DNA of 64,000 bases from Chloroflexota bacterium (GCA_016235425.1 JACRLC010000005.1:1-64000), one strand, 5' to 3'; positions 23,603-32,997 are shown, counted from the stretch's first letter. Notes: generated by a model not told the origin, from the letters alone. A program made the numbers and translations.

Positions 23603-24679
23603 ATGAAACTCAACCGTTTTGTCATTCCATTTTTGGCGCTCGCCATCCTCGCCCTGCTCGCCGCGCTGTGGGCCGGGCTGATGCGCCTCGGCTGGCACCT
23701 GCCCGCCTTAACCCCATCCCTTGCGCTGGCGCATGGCCCTTTGATGATCTCAGGATTTTTGGGGACGTTGATCACACTCGAACGCGCGGTCGCGTTAAAA
23801 CAAAAGTGGATGTACCTCCCCCCGCTTCTCGCGGGACTTGGCTGGCTGGTCACGCTATTGATTCAGGATCAGCCCCTCGGCCCGATCCTGCTTACGCTGG
23901 CGAGCTTGGGAAGCGTTGCAATCCTGGTTGAGATCACGCGCCGGGAATTTGCACTGCACACCATCACGATGCTGTTCGGCTCATTGACGTGGTTTGCGGG
24001 CAACCTGCTTTGGATCACAGGCTCGCCCATCTATCAGATTGTCTTTTGGTGGCAGGCATTCCTCGTGCTGACAATTGCCGGCGAGCGATTGGAACTCAGC
24101 CGCGTCCTGCGTCCATCGCGCCTGGGTCAGTGGCTGTTTGGGATCATCACTGCCGCTTATCTTGCAGGCGGCGTTGTTTCATTTTTTGATTTCTCGCTTG
24201 GGGCGCGCTTGAGCGGTGCAGGGATGTTAGCTCTCGCGTTGTGGTCACTGCGGAATGACATCGCGTGGCGCAACCTGCGTCACAAACTCCCGTTGACGCG
24301 CTACATTGCATTCTGCCTGGCGCTCGGTTTCGCATGGCTGGGGATCGGGGGCGCGCTGAATCTCGTTTTTGGCGCGCAGGCTGCGGGTCCGAGATATGAC
24401 GCGGTTTTGCACGTCGTCTTCGTTGGTTTTGTGATCTCGATGATCTTCGGCCACGCGCCGATCATTTTCCCCGCAGTCCTCGGCGTGCCGATCTCGTTCA
24501 ATCCGGCATTTTATTTTCACCTGGCGATTTTGCATCTCTCCCTGGTGTTGCGCGTGATCGGTGATTTTGCCAACTTCCATACCCTGCGTGCATGGGGTGG
24601 GCTTTTCAATGAGATTGCGATCCTGTTGTTTTTGGGGATGACGGTTTATTCGATACGGAAATCGTTGAAAACGGGATAG
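23603..24679 (+). CDS. Polytopic membrane protein, NnrS-like
   Basis: 358 residues, about ten to twelve membrane helices. Conserved-looking His sites include LALAHGPLMISGFLG, VLHVVFVGFVISMIFGHAPII and FYFHLAILHLSL, the kind of pattern seen in NnrS-type haem/copper membrane proteins involved in nitric-oxide stress. The assignment is by pattern only. No ribosome-binding site, consistent with the leaderless promoter; ends in a strong terminator. Confidence 0.55.
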   Translation: MKLNRFVIPFLALAILALLAALWAGLMRLGWHLPALTPSLALAHGPLMISGFLGTLITLERAVALKQKWMYLPPLLAGLGWLVTLLIQDQPLGPILLTLASLGSVAILVEITRREFALHTITMLFGSLTWFAGNLLWITGSPIYQIVFWWQAFLVLTIAGERLELSRVLRPSRLGQWLFGIITAAYLAGGVVSFFDFSLGARLSGAGMLALALWSLRNDIAWRNLRHKLPLTRYIAFCLALGFAWLGIGGALNLVFGAQAAGPRYDAVLHVVFVGFVISMIFGHAPIIFPAVLGVPISFNPAFYFHLAILHLSLVLRVIGDFANFHTLRAWGGLFNEIAILLFLGMTVYSIRKSLKTG

Positions 24680-24688
24680 CTTTGCAGG

Positions 24689-24731
24689 CAAAGGTCTCTG
24701 ATGGTTTCAACCTTCAGAGACCTTTGTTTTT
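24689..24731 (+). terminator. Intrinsic terminator
   Basis: CAAAGGTCTCTGA (24689-24701) and TCAGAGACCTTTG (24714-24726) then TTTTTGC. The right arm runs into the end of the convergent DedA gene. Confidence 0.85.
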
Positions 24732-25315
24732 GCAGGGTGGTGATTCCCCAGCCAGCGGATTCCCAACCGCAGGCCAATGCCGAGTAAAAGCAGGCCCAGC
24801 GTCAAACCGCCGAAATCGCTGACAAAGTCGCTGACCAGTTCCCATTCGCTTCCGAAGAAATATCCCAATCCCCCGAAGCCAAAGATCCATACCGTCTCAC
24901 CGGCGAGATCAAAGAGAAAAAAACGTTTGTAGGGAAAGTGCGCCGTCCCTGACAGCAGGTTGACCGGAACGGCAATGGCGGTGACGAAAAAACGTGAAAA
25001 GAAAATGGACATCGGCCCCCAGCGCTGAAATGCCTGTTCGGCCTGAATCCAGCGCGGGGTCCCACTGAAGCGTTGCAGGATCTTTTCGCGGGCATAAAAG
25101 CCCATTGCGTAGCCAATCCCATCCCCAATAACCACACTCACGAGTCCCACGAGAGCCGTCACAGGCCACGAGAGAATGCCCTGCCGCGCGAATGCACCCG
25201 CGGCGATGATCAATAGGGTGCAGGGCAGGGGCAGGCCAATCGCTCCGATCAGAACAATGCCGCCGATAATGGGCGCGCCATAATTTATGATCTGTGTCAG
25301 CAAAAAATCAGACAT
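24707..25315 (-). CDS. DedA/VTT-domain membrane protein
   Basis: 202 residues. DedA blocks: LIGAIGLPLPCTLLIIAAGAFA, VIGDGIGYAMGFYAR, FFSRFFVTAIAVPVNLLSGTAHFPYKRF, and a C-terminal membrane pair. Members are lipid scramblases/flippases for undecaprenyl phosphate or phosphatidylethanolamine. Upstream gene ends 5 bases before its start, so it probably belongs to the obgE operon. Confidence 0.85.
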   Translation of the reverse strand: MSDFLLTQIINYGAPIIGGIVLIGAIGLPLPCTLLIIAAGAFARQGILSWPVTALVGLVSVVIGDGIGYAMGFYAREKILQRFSGTPRWIQAEQAFQRWGPMSIFFSRFFVTAIAVPVNLLSGTAHFPYKRFFLFDLAGETVWIFGFGGLGYFFGSEWELVSDFVSDFGGLTLGLLLLGIGLRLGIRWLGNHHPAKTKVSEG

Positions 25316-25320
25316 GATTT

Positions 25321-25716
25321 TTATGGCGCAGGCGCGGAGGGGGGAGCAGGGGGCACGGGAGGCTGCCCTGCACTGACCACAGCTTTTACTTTTTCCAAAA
25401 CACTGCCCGGGGCATCGGGGAAGTATTCGAGATTCAATTCCTGCAGGCTTTTATCGCGATTTCCCTTTTCAGGAATTTCGAGCGCTTCAAACAACATTCG
25501 GGGCGGCACACCATACATCTGCGCGATGTACGGAATCGTCATCCAGTCGCGAATCAGTTCCACGTCCGATTCCATCGCCGGAGGCGGTTTGCCGGGGCTG
25601 TATCCGCCTTCGTGGATGCGCTTGTACGCATGAAAAGCGCGCATTCCAAAAAAGCCCACCAGCAGGATGCCGAGGGCAATCAACGCGAGCGTGAAGCCGC
25701 GCTGTGTTGTGTTCAT
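25321..25716 (-). CDS. Small membrane-anchored protein of unknown function
   Basis: 131 residues. One membrane segment (about 8-28), then a short helical domain (DWMTIPYIAQMYGVPPRMLFEALEIP), which looks like a helix-turn-helix-type fold, and a Pro-rich end. Start at 25716 lies 2 bases from the obgE stop; the downstream DedA gene starts 5 bases after its own stop, so the three are one operon. Not recognised as a named family. Confidence 0.65.
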   Translation of the reverse strand: MNTTQRGFTLALIALGILLVGFFGMRAFHAYKRIHEGGYSPGKPPPAMESDVELIRDWMTIPYIAQMYGVPPRMLFEALEIPEKGNRDKSLQELNLEYFPDAPGSVLEKVKAVVSAGQPPVPPAPPSAPAP

Positions 25717-25717
25717 C

Positions 25718-26983
25718 CTACTCCTGCCATTCCAATTCGTAATCACCAACTGCGACGGTATCGCCTTCCTGAATGCCTGCCTTGCGCAGGGTCTCGTCCA
25801 CGCCGAGGGCCGCCATTAATTTTTGGAAGCGGCGAACGGAGCCATCGTGTTCCCAATACGTCATCTTGGCGGCGCGCTCGATTGCCACGCCGGAGACGCG
25901 CCAACTGCCATCGTCTTGGCGTGTGATCTTGTAATCGCGCGGGTCTTCCTTTGGCCGATACACCGGAACGGGCGCTTCGACATCTTCGAGCGGGGGAGTC
26001 TCTGCCAGCTTTTGCGCGGCGGCGAGAAGCAACTCACGCGTGTTCGTGCGCGCCAGTGCTGAAATCGTCGTGAACTCGACTTTTAACTTTTTGAATTTCT
26101 TTTTGACGTCAGCGAGTCTTTCCTGGACTTCGGGTTGATCCAGCTTGTTGAGCGCTACAAGCTGAGGCTTTTTTCCGAGATTCGGATCGAACAGTGACAG
26201 CTCCGAATTGATCTGGCTGTAGTCCGCGACGGGGTCTTCGGACAGGCCGTCGAGCAAATGGATCAGCACGCGCGTGCGCTGAATGTGACGCAGAAAATCG
26301 TGGCCGAGTCCTGCGCCTTCGTGCGCGCCTTCGATGAGGCCGGGAATGTCTGCCAGGACGACGGTTGTATCCTCGTCAATGTTTGCGACGCCGAGGTTCG
26401 GTTCGAGGGTGGTGAAGGGATATGCGGCGATCTTTGGCTTAGCATTGGTCAACGCCGAGAGCAGGGTTGATTTGCCCGCGTTCGGGACGCCGATCAGCCC
26501 GATATCGGCGATCAGCTTGAGTTCCAGTTTGAGGCGCTTCTCTTCAAACGGTTCGCCTCTTTCAGCGGTGCGAGGGGCCTGGTTGCGGGACGTTGCAAAG
26601 TGCTGGTTTCCTCGCCCGCCGCGCCCGCCTTTGCAGATCGTCAACTGCTGGCCGGGTTGCGTCAAATCGCCGATGAGGCCGCCGGTATCCGCGTCGAAAA
26701 GCACCGTGCCGGGCGGGACGTAGATGACGAGGTCCTTGCCGTAGCGTCCGGTCATTTGCGCTGAGCCGCCGTTGACGCCGTTCTCCGCCGCGAACTTTTG
26801 GTTTTGCCGGAATGCGGAAAGCGTGTTGAGCGTGGACTTGACTTCAAAGATGATGTCGCCGCCCTTGCCGCCGTCGCCGCCGTCGGGGCCGCCACGCGGC
26901 ACAAATTTCTCGCGGCGGAAATGCACCATGCCGTCGCCGCCTTTGCCTGAACGTACCTGGATTTCTACCTGGTCTATGAACAT
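25718..26983 (-). CDS. obgE: GTPase Obg/CgtA
   Basis: 421 residues from ATG 26983. Gly-rich Obg domain (1-158; GKGGDGMVHFRREKF, GGRGGRGNQHF), G domain with GVPNAGKSTLL, ADIPGLIEGA, LNKLD and a C-terminal OCT domain (about 350-421). Ribosome-assembly and stringent-response GTPase acting on the 50S subunit. The open frame extends upstream to 27064 through a terminator hairpin, so 26983 is the real start. Confidence 0.95.
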   Translation of the reverse strand: MFIDQVEIQVRSGKGGDGMVHFRREKFVPRGGPDGGDGGKGGDIIFEVKSTLNTLSAFRQNQKFAAENGVNGGSAQMTGRYGKDLVIYVPPGTVLFDADTGGLIGDLTQPGQQLTICKGGRGGRGNQHFATSRNQAPRTAERGEPFEEKRLKLELKLIADIGLIGVPNAGKSTLLSALTNAKPKIAAYPFTTLEPNLGVANIDEDTTVVLADIPGLIEGAHEGAGLGHDFLRHIQRTRVLIHLLDGLSEDPVADYSQINSELSLFDPNLGKKPQLVALNKLDQPEVQERLADVKKKFKKLKVEFTTISALARTNTRELLLAAAQKLAETPPLEDVEAPVPVYRPKEDPRDYKITRQDDGSWRVSGVAIERAAKMTYWEHDGSVRRFQKLMAALGVDETLRKAGIQEGDTVAVGDYELEWQE

Positions 26984-27021
26984 GCGTCCATTATAAACGA
27001 CCGGCTCCTGAGAATTGCCGA

Positions 27022-27059
27022 AGAAAAAGCCCCGGGGATCAATTCGCTCCTCGGGGCTT
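27022..27059 (-). terminator. Intrinsic terminator of the beta-helix/sortase gene
   Basis: On the minus strand AAGCCCCG (27059), 17-base loop, CGGGGCTT then TTTCTTC; lies just before obgE. Confidence 0.8.
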
Positions 27060-27069
27060 CTCAAGCTTT

Positions 27070-29481
27070 TTATTTATCTGCCGTTATGCTGATCAACACT
27101 GCGCGGATAACACTGCGCCAGCGATAGGAATTTGTTTTTTCATTGTAGCCCCTGCAGGTGATCAACGTCAACCAGGCTTTGTCTTCGTGCTTGAGAACGG
27201 ACTTGTCCGTGGGGCTGACCCAGCCGCGAACCGACCGAACCTCATAGGTGTATTTCTCGCCCCAGGCATGGATGATGACCTTATCACCCCAGCGAAGTTT
27301 GCTCAAGTTGACGAACGGGCCGGAATTCCCATTTGAATCGAATACGTGACCTGCGATGGCGGAATTCCCTTTCCAGGTGGGGAAGGCCGATCCCTGCAAC
27401 CAGCCTGCCTGCTGACCGAGCCACTTCACATCCCATTCATTCTTGACCAATGGCACGCCTGTGATCGTGGTCTTTACTTTCAGGAGCGGGATTTCGAGCA
27501 CGAGTTCACCCGAAGCGGAGAGATCGAAGTATTGTTTGTCTGCCGGTTGGACCGGGAGGATGGAAACTTTCCCCGAAGGGAAGCCCGATGCCGGAAGCCT
27601 GGAACCAGGGCCCGATGGATCCTCATCGGTGGATGGCACACCCGTAGGGGTAATTGTTGCCGTTGTTGTTGCGGGCGCCGTTGCCGTTATGGTTGCTGTT
27701 GCGGTTATTGCCGCTGTTGCAGTTGCCGTGGGGGGCGCGGCTGTATTGGTCAAAGTGAAAGTAACGGCAGAGTTCACTGTTTGGGCGGTGGCAGTGACCG
27801 CATATGTGCCGGTTTGCCCATTGGCTGTGGCATTTGCCGCTGCGCGTCCTGCGGCATTCGTTGTCACGTTGACTGTCGCAAAATTTCGCGCCGAAAGGGG
27901 CGAGGCCAATTTCCCATTTCCGCGATGCTCTGCTATACCGGCGGTCAGGTTGGCGCTCGCGCCGCTGGCGGGGGAAAGGTAGGTGATGCTCAAATTTCCA
28001 ACGGGATTGCCGAATGGGTCCGAAGCCTGCACGAGCAGGGAATTCGTGAAGGCCTGGTTAATGTTCGCGGTTTGGTTATTTCCGCCGACGATGGATAAGG
28101 TTGCGATCAATTCATAAGCGCCCATGTCACAACGGGTTCCGCCGGGCCGGGCCGCGCCGCGCTGGTCGGTGGAGGTACAGGAAGGATTAGCCGTATTGAC
28201 GGCAGGGCTGGTGGATGCCAGGGCCTGTGTTTGTGTAGGTCCGCCGTTATTGGCCAGGCCTGTCAGTTGAGGAGACACGTTGTTTAGATTATTGGTTGTG
28301 GTTCCAGCGATCGTACAGCCTGTCGTGTTGCCGATCAGGTTGTAGTCTTGCGAAGTAATGTCAAAACAGTTCGGGGATTCGCCGCCCCGGTCGGTGTTAC
28401 CTGCAATAATGGAATTGGACACATCCGGGGAGCCAACCCCTCCACCTGAAACCCCGCCGCCGTCGCCTGATCCGTCATTGTCGAAATCCGCGGTGTTATT
28501 CGAAATGGTGGAGAAATTTATGGTTGTAATGATCCCATTAATATCATCGCGGTCACGGACATAAATGCCGCCGCCTTCGCCATTTGCGGAGTTGCCGGTG
28601 ATGGTGACATTGGTGAAATTGCCAGAGCCGTTAATCAGGTTGATGGCGCCGCCATTCCCGATTGCAAAATTGTCATTGAACGTGCTTTTGGCGACTGTCA
28701 GGTCGCCGCTGCCATTGATGGCGCCGCCATCGAAATTCTCAGCGCGATTATTCGTGAAAGAACTATCCGTAACCGTAATGCCTGGCGCGCCAAAATCTAC
28801 GGTGGTGGCGATGGCCCCTCCGCCGTTGCCGTAAGCCGTGTTACCGGTAAAAGATGTCCTGGCGACCGCGATATTGCCATTATTGGAACGGATAGCGCCG
28901 CCGCCATAATCGGTGCTCGATGCAAGGTTACTGTCGAAGATGCTGTCGGTCACTGTCAGCGGACTACTGGAATTTATCTCAATTGCGCCGCCCGATGCGC
29001 CCGTATTGTTGCGGAAACGGGATGCGCTTATGGTCAACTCGCCGCCTGCGCTCAAGATCGCTCCGCCGTTTGCCGCGCCGCTTTGACCGTTTGCAAACGT
29101 CAGCCCGGAGATGGAGACGGTTGTTGATGTGATATTGAAAATGCGGCTTGACGCGCCTGCGCTGATCGTCAGCGAATTCATGCCAGGGCCGGTGATGGTC
29201 AGGTTTTTAGCGATTAGAATCTCGCCTGTCGTGAGCGAGATGGTCTGTCCGTTCAGGGACGCGTCGAAGAGGATGGTCCCATTATTGCAAACTCCATTCG
29301 CCGAGGTAATTCCGTCGCGCAGGGAGCCAGCGCCGCTGTCCGCGGTGGTTGTGACGGTAAACGGATCGGTACAGACGGCGGCCAGCCCGGCGCCTGCCGG
29401 TATGAATATTATGCTCATTGCTAAAATAATAGTGAAGAACGTGCGAAATATCATTCCCCTCATAAGAAATCGATTTTTCAT
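27070..29481 (-). CDS. Secreted beta-helix (choice-of-anchor Q type) protein with a C-terminal sortase domain
   Basis: 803 residues. Signal peptide (about 10-35), right-handed beta-helix repeats (about 60-350; many GGAI...NSS/SFTNN steps), a choice-of-anchor-Q-like end (TSPAVNTANPSC ... RCDMGAYE, about 420-460), an Ig-like domain (about 465-570), an Ala/Thr linker, and a sortase domain (about 655-800). The sortase keeps all three catalytic residues: His in SAIAGHVF, Cys in LTLITCRGYN, Arg in RWRSVIRAVL, so it looks active. Sortases join proteins to the wall or to each other; being part of a surface beta-helix protein is unusual. Ends in a strong terminator. Confidence 0.85.
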   Translation of the reverse strand: MKNRFLMRGMIFRTFFTIILAMSIIFIPAGAGLAAVCTDPFTVTTTADSGAGSLRDGITSANGVCNNGTILFDASLNGQTISLTTGEILIAKNLTITGPGMNSLTISAGASSRIFNITSTTVSISGLTFANGQSGAANGGAILSAGGELTISASRFRNNTGASGGAIEINSSSPLTVTDSIFDSNLASSTDYGGGAIRSNNGNIAVARTSFTGNTAYGNGGGAIATTVDFGAPGITVTDSSFTNNRAENFDGGAINGSGDLTVAKSTFNDNFAIGNGGAINLINGSGNFTNVTITGNSANGEGGGIYVRDRDDINGIITTINFSTISNNTADFDNDGSGDGGGVSGGGVGSPDVSNSIIAGNTDRGGESPNCFDITSQDYNLIGNTTGCTIAGTTTNNLNNVSPQLTGLANNGGPTQTQALASTSPAVNTANPSCTSTDQRGAARPGGTRCDMGAYELIATLSIVGGNNQTANINQAFTNSLLVQASDPFGNPVGNLSITYLSPASGASANLTAGIAEHRGNGKLASPLSARNFATVNVTTNAAGRAAANATANGQTGTYAVTATAQTVNSAVTFTLTNTAAPPTATATAAITATATITATAPATTTATITPTGVPSTDEDPSGPGSRLPASGFPSGKVSILPVQPADKQYFDLSASGELVLEIPLLKVKTTITGVPLVKNEWDVKWLGQQAGWLQGSAFPTWKGNSAIAGHVFDSNGNSGPFVNLSKLRWGDKVIIHAWGEKYTYEVRSVRGWVSPTDKSVLKHEDKAWLTLITCRGYNEKTNSYRWRSVIRAVLISITADK

Positions 29482-29591
29482 AATGCTGCCTCTCCCTTTA
29501 GGTTTTTGCGCTTGGCTTCAAAGAGATTTATCGTGATTATATCTTAACAATGTCCCATTGGCTTTGCCGGGTTGGCAGTTCCAGCAGGAAA

Positions 29592-29633
29592 GGCCCGGAT
29601 TGCCCGCCGAAAGAAGGCGGGGCAATCCGGGCC
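29592..29633 (-). terminator. Long GC-rich hairpin after the SIMPL gene
   Basis: GGCCCGGATTGCC and GGCAATCCGGGCC arms with an additional GCC/GGC pairing; weak T-run on the minus side. Confidence 0.7.
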
Positions 29634-29656
29634 AGCGCTATGAAGTGAATGACGTC

Positions 29657-30490
29657 TTACTTCAACCCAAAAGTGACTCCGACTTCGGCGCGGATGGAAA
29701 TCTGACCCACGCTGACCGGCCCGTCGTCGAGGGCGGGCGTTTCGCCGTCTGTGGGCGCGGCGTTTTGCACGACGTTTTGTGTCCACTGGTTCTGGTTATT
29801 CCCGTATCCCCACCACCACCATCCCCAGCCGTTGAAATGTGAGGAAGTATTTTCGTTGATCGCCAGCACGCATCCCGTGTCTGCACCTGCGGTTTGGGCG
29901 AGGGCTTTCGCTTTTTCGGAGGCGGCCTTCATTGCCATCTCGCGCGCCTGATCGCGGTATTTCCGCAGTTCGCTGGTATAAAACTCAACATTGACGACCT
30001 GGTTTGCGCCTGCCTGCATGGCGGCAACGATGGCGTCGTTTGCCTTGTCAACGTCGCGCACAGTCACCTCGATGATGTTGTAGATGCGATAGCCCTTGAT
30101 TATCAGTGAGTCATAATCCTGGTAAAGCGGTTCGATGACATACCAGTCGGTGGAGATATCTTTGGCTTCGATTCCGAGGGCTTTCAGGGCTTTGATCACA
30201 TCATTGATGCCTGCCGCGTTTTTAGCCTGCGCTTCCTTCGCGGACCTGCCGTTGGATTGCACGCCCAATTGAATCAGCGCCCGATCAGGTTTGACATTAA
30301 CCACCGCCGTGCCGCTGACTTGAATGGTGCGCGACGAATCACAGACGGGTTGCGATGGCTGTTCTGTGGATTGAGGGAGCGGGGTTGGGGTCGCGGCGTG
30401 TGCGTTGAAATTGGGCAGGCCTGTGGTGAAGAGGAGGAAGATCAGTGAGCAGGCTAGAATTGTGTTGACGATGGTCTGAATCTGTTTCAT
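29657..30490 (-). CDS. Secreted SIMPL-domain (DUF541) protein
   Basis: 277 residues from ATG 30490 (ribosome-binding site AAGGAGA). Signal peptide (about 8-32), then the SIMPL domain (about 55-275): TIQVSGTAVVNVKPDRALIQLGVQ, a YRIYNIIEVTVRD strand and VNVEFYTSELRKYRDQAREMAM. An insertion rich in Trp/Gly (FNGWGWWWWGYGNN) sits near 235-248. The family is often called oxidative-stress defence but its biochemical role is unsettled; probably periplasmic or surface-exposed. Confidence 0.8.
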   Translation of the reverse strand: MKQIQTIVNTILACSLIFLLFTTGLPNFNAHAATPTPLPQSTEQPSQPVCDSSRTIQVSGTAVVNVKPDRALIQLGVQSNGRSAKEAQAKNAAGINDVIKALKALGIEAKDISTDWYVIEPLYQDYDSLIIKGYRIYNIIEVTVRDVDKANDAIVAAMQAGANQVVNVEFYTSELRKYRDQAREMAMKAASEKAKALAQTAGADTGCVLAINENTSSHFNGWGWWWWGYGNNQNQWTQNVVQNAAPTDGETPALDDGPVSVGQISIRAEVGVTFGLK

Positions 30491-30511
30491 GGGAATCTCC
30501 TTGCAGCGCAA

Positions 30512-30677
30512 ATAGTTATTTGCTCTACAGGATATTCCCTTACCCTGTCAGGGATGTGTCACGTTGTAGGCAGTTGGGAGGCAGAACTCAATCCCGAAGG
30601 GATGATATGGCTCGACGCGGATCTATGCCACCCCTGCGGGGTTAGCCGCCTGCGGCCACGACCGTTCTATAATCGTT
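30512..30677. repeat. Short intergenic repeat fragments
   Basis: Holds AATCCCGAAGGGATG, CCCCTGCGGGG and GCCGCCTGCGGC palindromes, the type seen in dispersed repeats; no gene seen. Confidence 0.4.
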
Positions 30678-32117
30678 TCACTCCTTCGGAGTTTTGATGG
30701 GCAACCAAAACGTGATCGTCGTTCCTTTGCCTTCGATGCTGTGCGCGGAGATATGGCCGTCCTGCGCGAGGATCAATGCGCGCGCGATGGCGAGACCCAA
30801 TCCTGTGCCGCCGTCTTTGCGGTTGCGCGATTTGTCCACGCGGTAGAAGCGCTCGAAGATGAAGGGGAGATGTTCAGCGGGGATGCCTGCGCCCTGGTCA
30901 GCGACGGAACATTCCACCCTGTCAATTGCTTCTGTTATCGAAACTGTGATCTCCGCCCCGGCAGGAGAGTGACGGATGGCATTGTCCAGCAGATTATCCA
31001 GCACCTGCGAAAGCCGGTCACGATCCGCGCGTAGTTCAAATTGCCAATTTGAACTACAAACCAACTCCACCCCATTTTGCCTCGCCAGGTTGGAAAATAA
31101 TTCACAACGTTCATTTGCGAGCGCTGCCAAATTCACAGGCTGCAAATCCAATTTCAAGGCTCCCGCATCGGCGCGGGTGAGAACCAGCAATTCATTCACC
31201 AATCGAATCAAGCGATCCGTCTCGTGCTGCATGGAGACGAGCAATGGGCCGCGGCCTTCGTGGTCGTCGAGTGCGCCGTCTTCGAGGGTTTCGATTGTGC
31301 CCTTGATGACGGTCAACGGAGTGCGGAGTTCGTGGGTGACATCGGCGATGAAGGCTTTCTTGGCCTCGTCCGATTGGCGCAGGGATTCGGCCATGTCGTT
31401 GAACGTGTTGCTCAGGCTATGAAGTTCGCGGATGTTGCTCTCGGGTTCAACCTGCTGTTTCAAATCGCCTCTTGAGATTGCAATTGCCGCGCGGGCGAGT
31501 CCCTCAAGCGGACGCGCGATCTGCCGCGCTAAATATCGTCCCGCAAGGGAGGCAAGTAAAACCGCGAGGAGCATCGCGCCAATCAATTGCAGGATGATGT
31601 TCGCAGGCAATCCCGTTGCGGGCAGGGGAGCGGCGATGTAAACGATGCCCGTGATGTGACCATCGTCTGCGTAGATGGGCGCGGCGGCATAGAGTACGCG
31701 TTGGTTGCGGAAAATCTGTCGGAGCGCGGTGGCGGGAGTCCCTTTCAGAGCTGATTCAATTTCGGGGCGCTGAATCAGCTCCGAGGTCGGGATGGATGCG
31801 TTTTGTTCCGCAAGAGGCATTTGCACGCTCGCGTCCGCCAGCGGCAATCCAACGACGACCGCGCCGTTTTCCGTCAACAGGCGGGTGTGAATTCCAGGCG
31901 CGATGTTGGCGGTCTGCGAATAAGGTTGGGGATTCGTGGGAAGTGGTTGTCCCTGTAATGCAGTGGAAATGAGTTTCGCCTGCGCGAGCAGGTTGTCGCG
32001 CTGGGCGTTGATGTAGAGGCCAGAAACCGCCTGCCAGGCGAGCGCGGCCGCGAGGGTCATGCCGAGGGCGAGCACGATCAGGTAGTTGAGCGAGAGGCGG
32101 GCGCGGATGGTTTGCAT
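30678..32117 (-). CDS. Sensor histidine kinase (OmpR-partner type)
   Basis: 479 residues from ATG 32117. Membrane segment (about 10-35), an extracytoplasmic sensor region (about 36-165), second membrane segment (about 168-190), HAMP (about 190-245), HisKA with the phospho-acceptor His in DVTHELRTPLTVIKG, and HATPase with N box (LLDNAIRHSP), DQGAGIP, FERFYRVDKSRN and GTGLGLAIA. Pairs with the response regulator encoded just upstream; the 70-base spacer holds a dispersed repeat (32142-32161). The stimulus is unknown. Confidence 0.92.
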   Translation of the reverse strand: MQTIRARLSLNYLIVLALGMTLAAALAWQAVSGLYINAQRDNLLAQAKLISTALQGQPLPTNPQPYSQTANIAPGIHTRLLTENGAVVVGLPLADASVQMPLAEQNASIPTSELIQRPEIESALKGTPATALRQIFRNQRVLYAAAPIYADDGHITGIVYIAAPLPATGLPANIILQLIGAMLLAVLLASLAGRYLARQIARPLEGLARAAIAISRGDLKQQVEPESNIRELHSLSNTFNDMAESLRQSDEAKKAFIADVTHELRTPLTVIKGTIETLEDGALDDHEGRGPLLVSMQHETDRLIRLVNELLVLTRADAGALKLDLQPVNLAALANERCELFSNLARQNGVELVCSSNWQFELRADRDRLSQVLDNLLDNAIRHSPAGAEITVSITEAIDRVECSVADQGAGIPAEHLPFIFERFYRVDKSRNRKDGGTGLGLAIARALILAQDGHISAHSIEGKGTTITFWLPIKTPKE

Positions 32118-32185
32118 ATCAGGTAAACGTCCCAAAGGCTTGTCCTGAGCTTGTCGAAGGGTTTGGCTTGCGAATCGTGTTGAAT

Positions 32186-32887
32186 CTAGGAATCCTTCGG
32201 GACGGTGTTGATTCTATAACCGAGGCCGCGCACCGACTCGATGCAATCGGCTTCGGGGGAGGCGGCACGCAGTTTTGCGCGCAGACGTTTGACGGCGCTG
32301 TCCACCGCGCGCGTGTCGCCGACGTAATCATAGCCCCAGGCTTGTTCCAACAAACGTTCACGCGTCAGGACGCGCCCAGGGTTGATCAGCAGACGATGGA
32401 GCAGGTCAAACTCGAGGCGGGTCAACTCGATGATAGAGTCGGCGACGGTGACGACGCGGCGTTCCACATCCATGTGGAGGCCGCCCGCGCCAGAGATAAT
32501 TGTGGCTGGTTCGGCGGCTTTGCCTTCGACGCGGCGCAATACGGCTTTGATGCGCGCCATCAGTTCGCGGACGCTGAACGGCTTGGTGACGTAATCGTCC
32601 GCGCCGATCTCGAGGCCGACGACGCGGTCAATCTCTTCACCGAGGGCGGTGATCATGATGACAGGCACGCTGCTGGACTTGCGAAGTTCGCGGCACACGT
32701 CGAGGCCATCCACTTCGGGGATCATCAGGTCGAGCAGGATCAGGTCAGGCTGGAATTCCCCCGCGAGGCGCAAGGCCGCGCGCCCATCCGCTGCGATGGA
32801 CACGTTGTAATGGGCTTTGCGTAAGTTGTACGCCAGCAAATCCGTGACCGAGAGTTCGTCATCCACGACGAGGATGCGGGGAGGCAT
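32186..32887 (-). CDS. OmpR/PhoB-family response regulator
   Basis: 233 residues. Receiver domain (1-118) with acidic pocket VVDDE, phospho-acceptor Asp in LILLDLMIP, Thr in MITA and Lys in VTKPF; winged-helix DNA-binding domain (about 135-230; LTRLEFDLLHRLLINPGRVLTRERLLEQAWGY is its recognition region). Transcribed ahead of its kinase. Confidence 0.93.
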   Translation of the reverse strand: MPPRILVVDDELSVTDLLAYNLRKAHYNVSIAADGRAALRLAGEFQPDLILLDLMIPEVDGLDVCRELRKSSSVPVIMITALGEEIDRVVGLEIGADDYVTKPFSVRELMARIKAVLRRVEGKAAEPATIISGAGGLHMDVERRVVTVADSIIELTRLEFDLLHRLLINPGRVLTRERLLEQAWGYDYVGDTRAVDSAVKRLRAKLRAASPEADCIESVRGLGYRINTVPKDS

Positions 32888-32966
32888 GGGCGGAGGATAA
32901 CATGGAATTGTGGCAGGAGGGTGTCAGGAGGAATGCGTTTTAACTACAAAGGACATAAAGAATCAA

Positions 32967-32997
32967 TAGTCGGCCCGTCTCACGGACAAGCCGACTA
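32967..32997 (-). terminator. Hairpin downstream of bioY
   Basis: TAGTCGGC and GCCGACTA flank an imperfect inner stem. The neighbouring GCCGACTACCAAACTACC resembles 38279-38300, a further dispersed repeat. Confidence 0.55.

Noticed and set aside
25718-27064. Obg start at 27064
   Set aside because: The extra 27 codons cross a clear intrinsic terminator of the upstream gene; MFIDQVEIQVRSGKGGDG at 26983 is the usual N-terminus.
29540-29600. Second cyclic-di-GMP riboswitch before the beta-helix/sortase gene
   Set aside because: The minus strand has GGCAAAGCCAATGGG, but lacks the GGCAAACC and GACGCAAAGCC blocks and the tetraloop hairpin.
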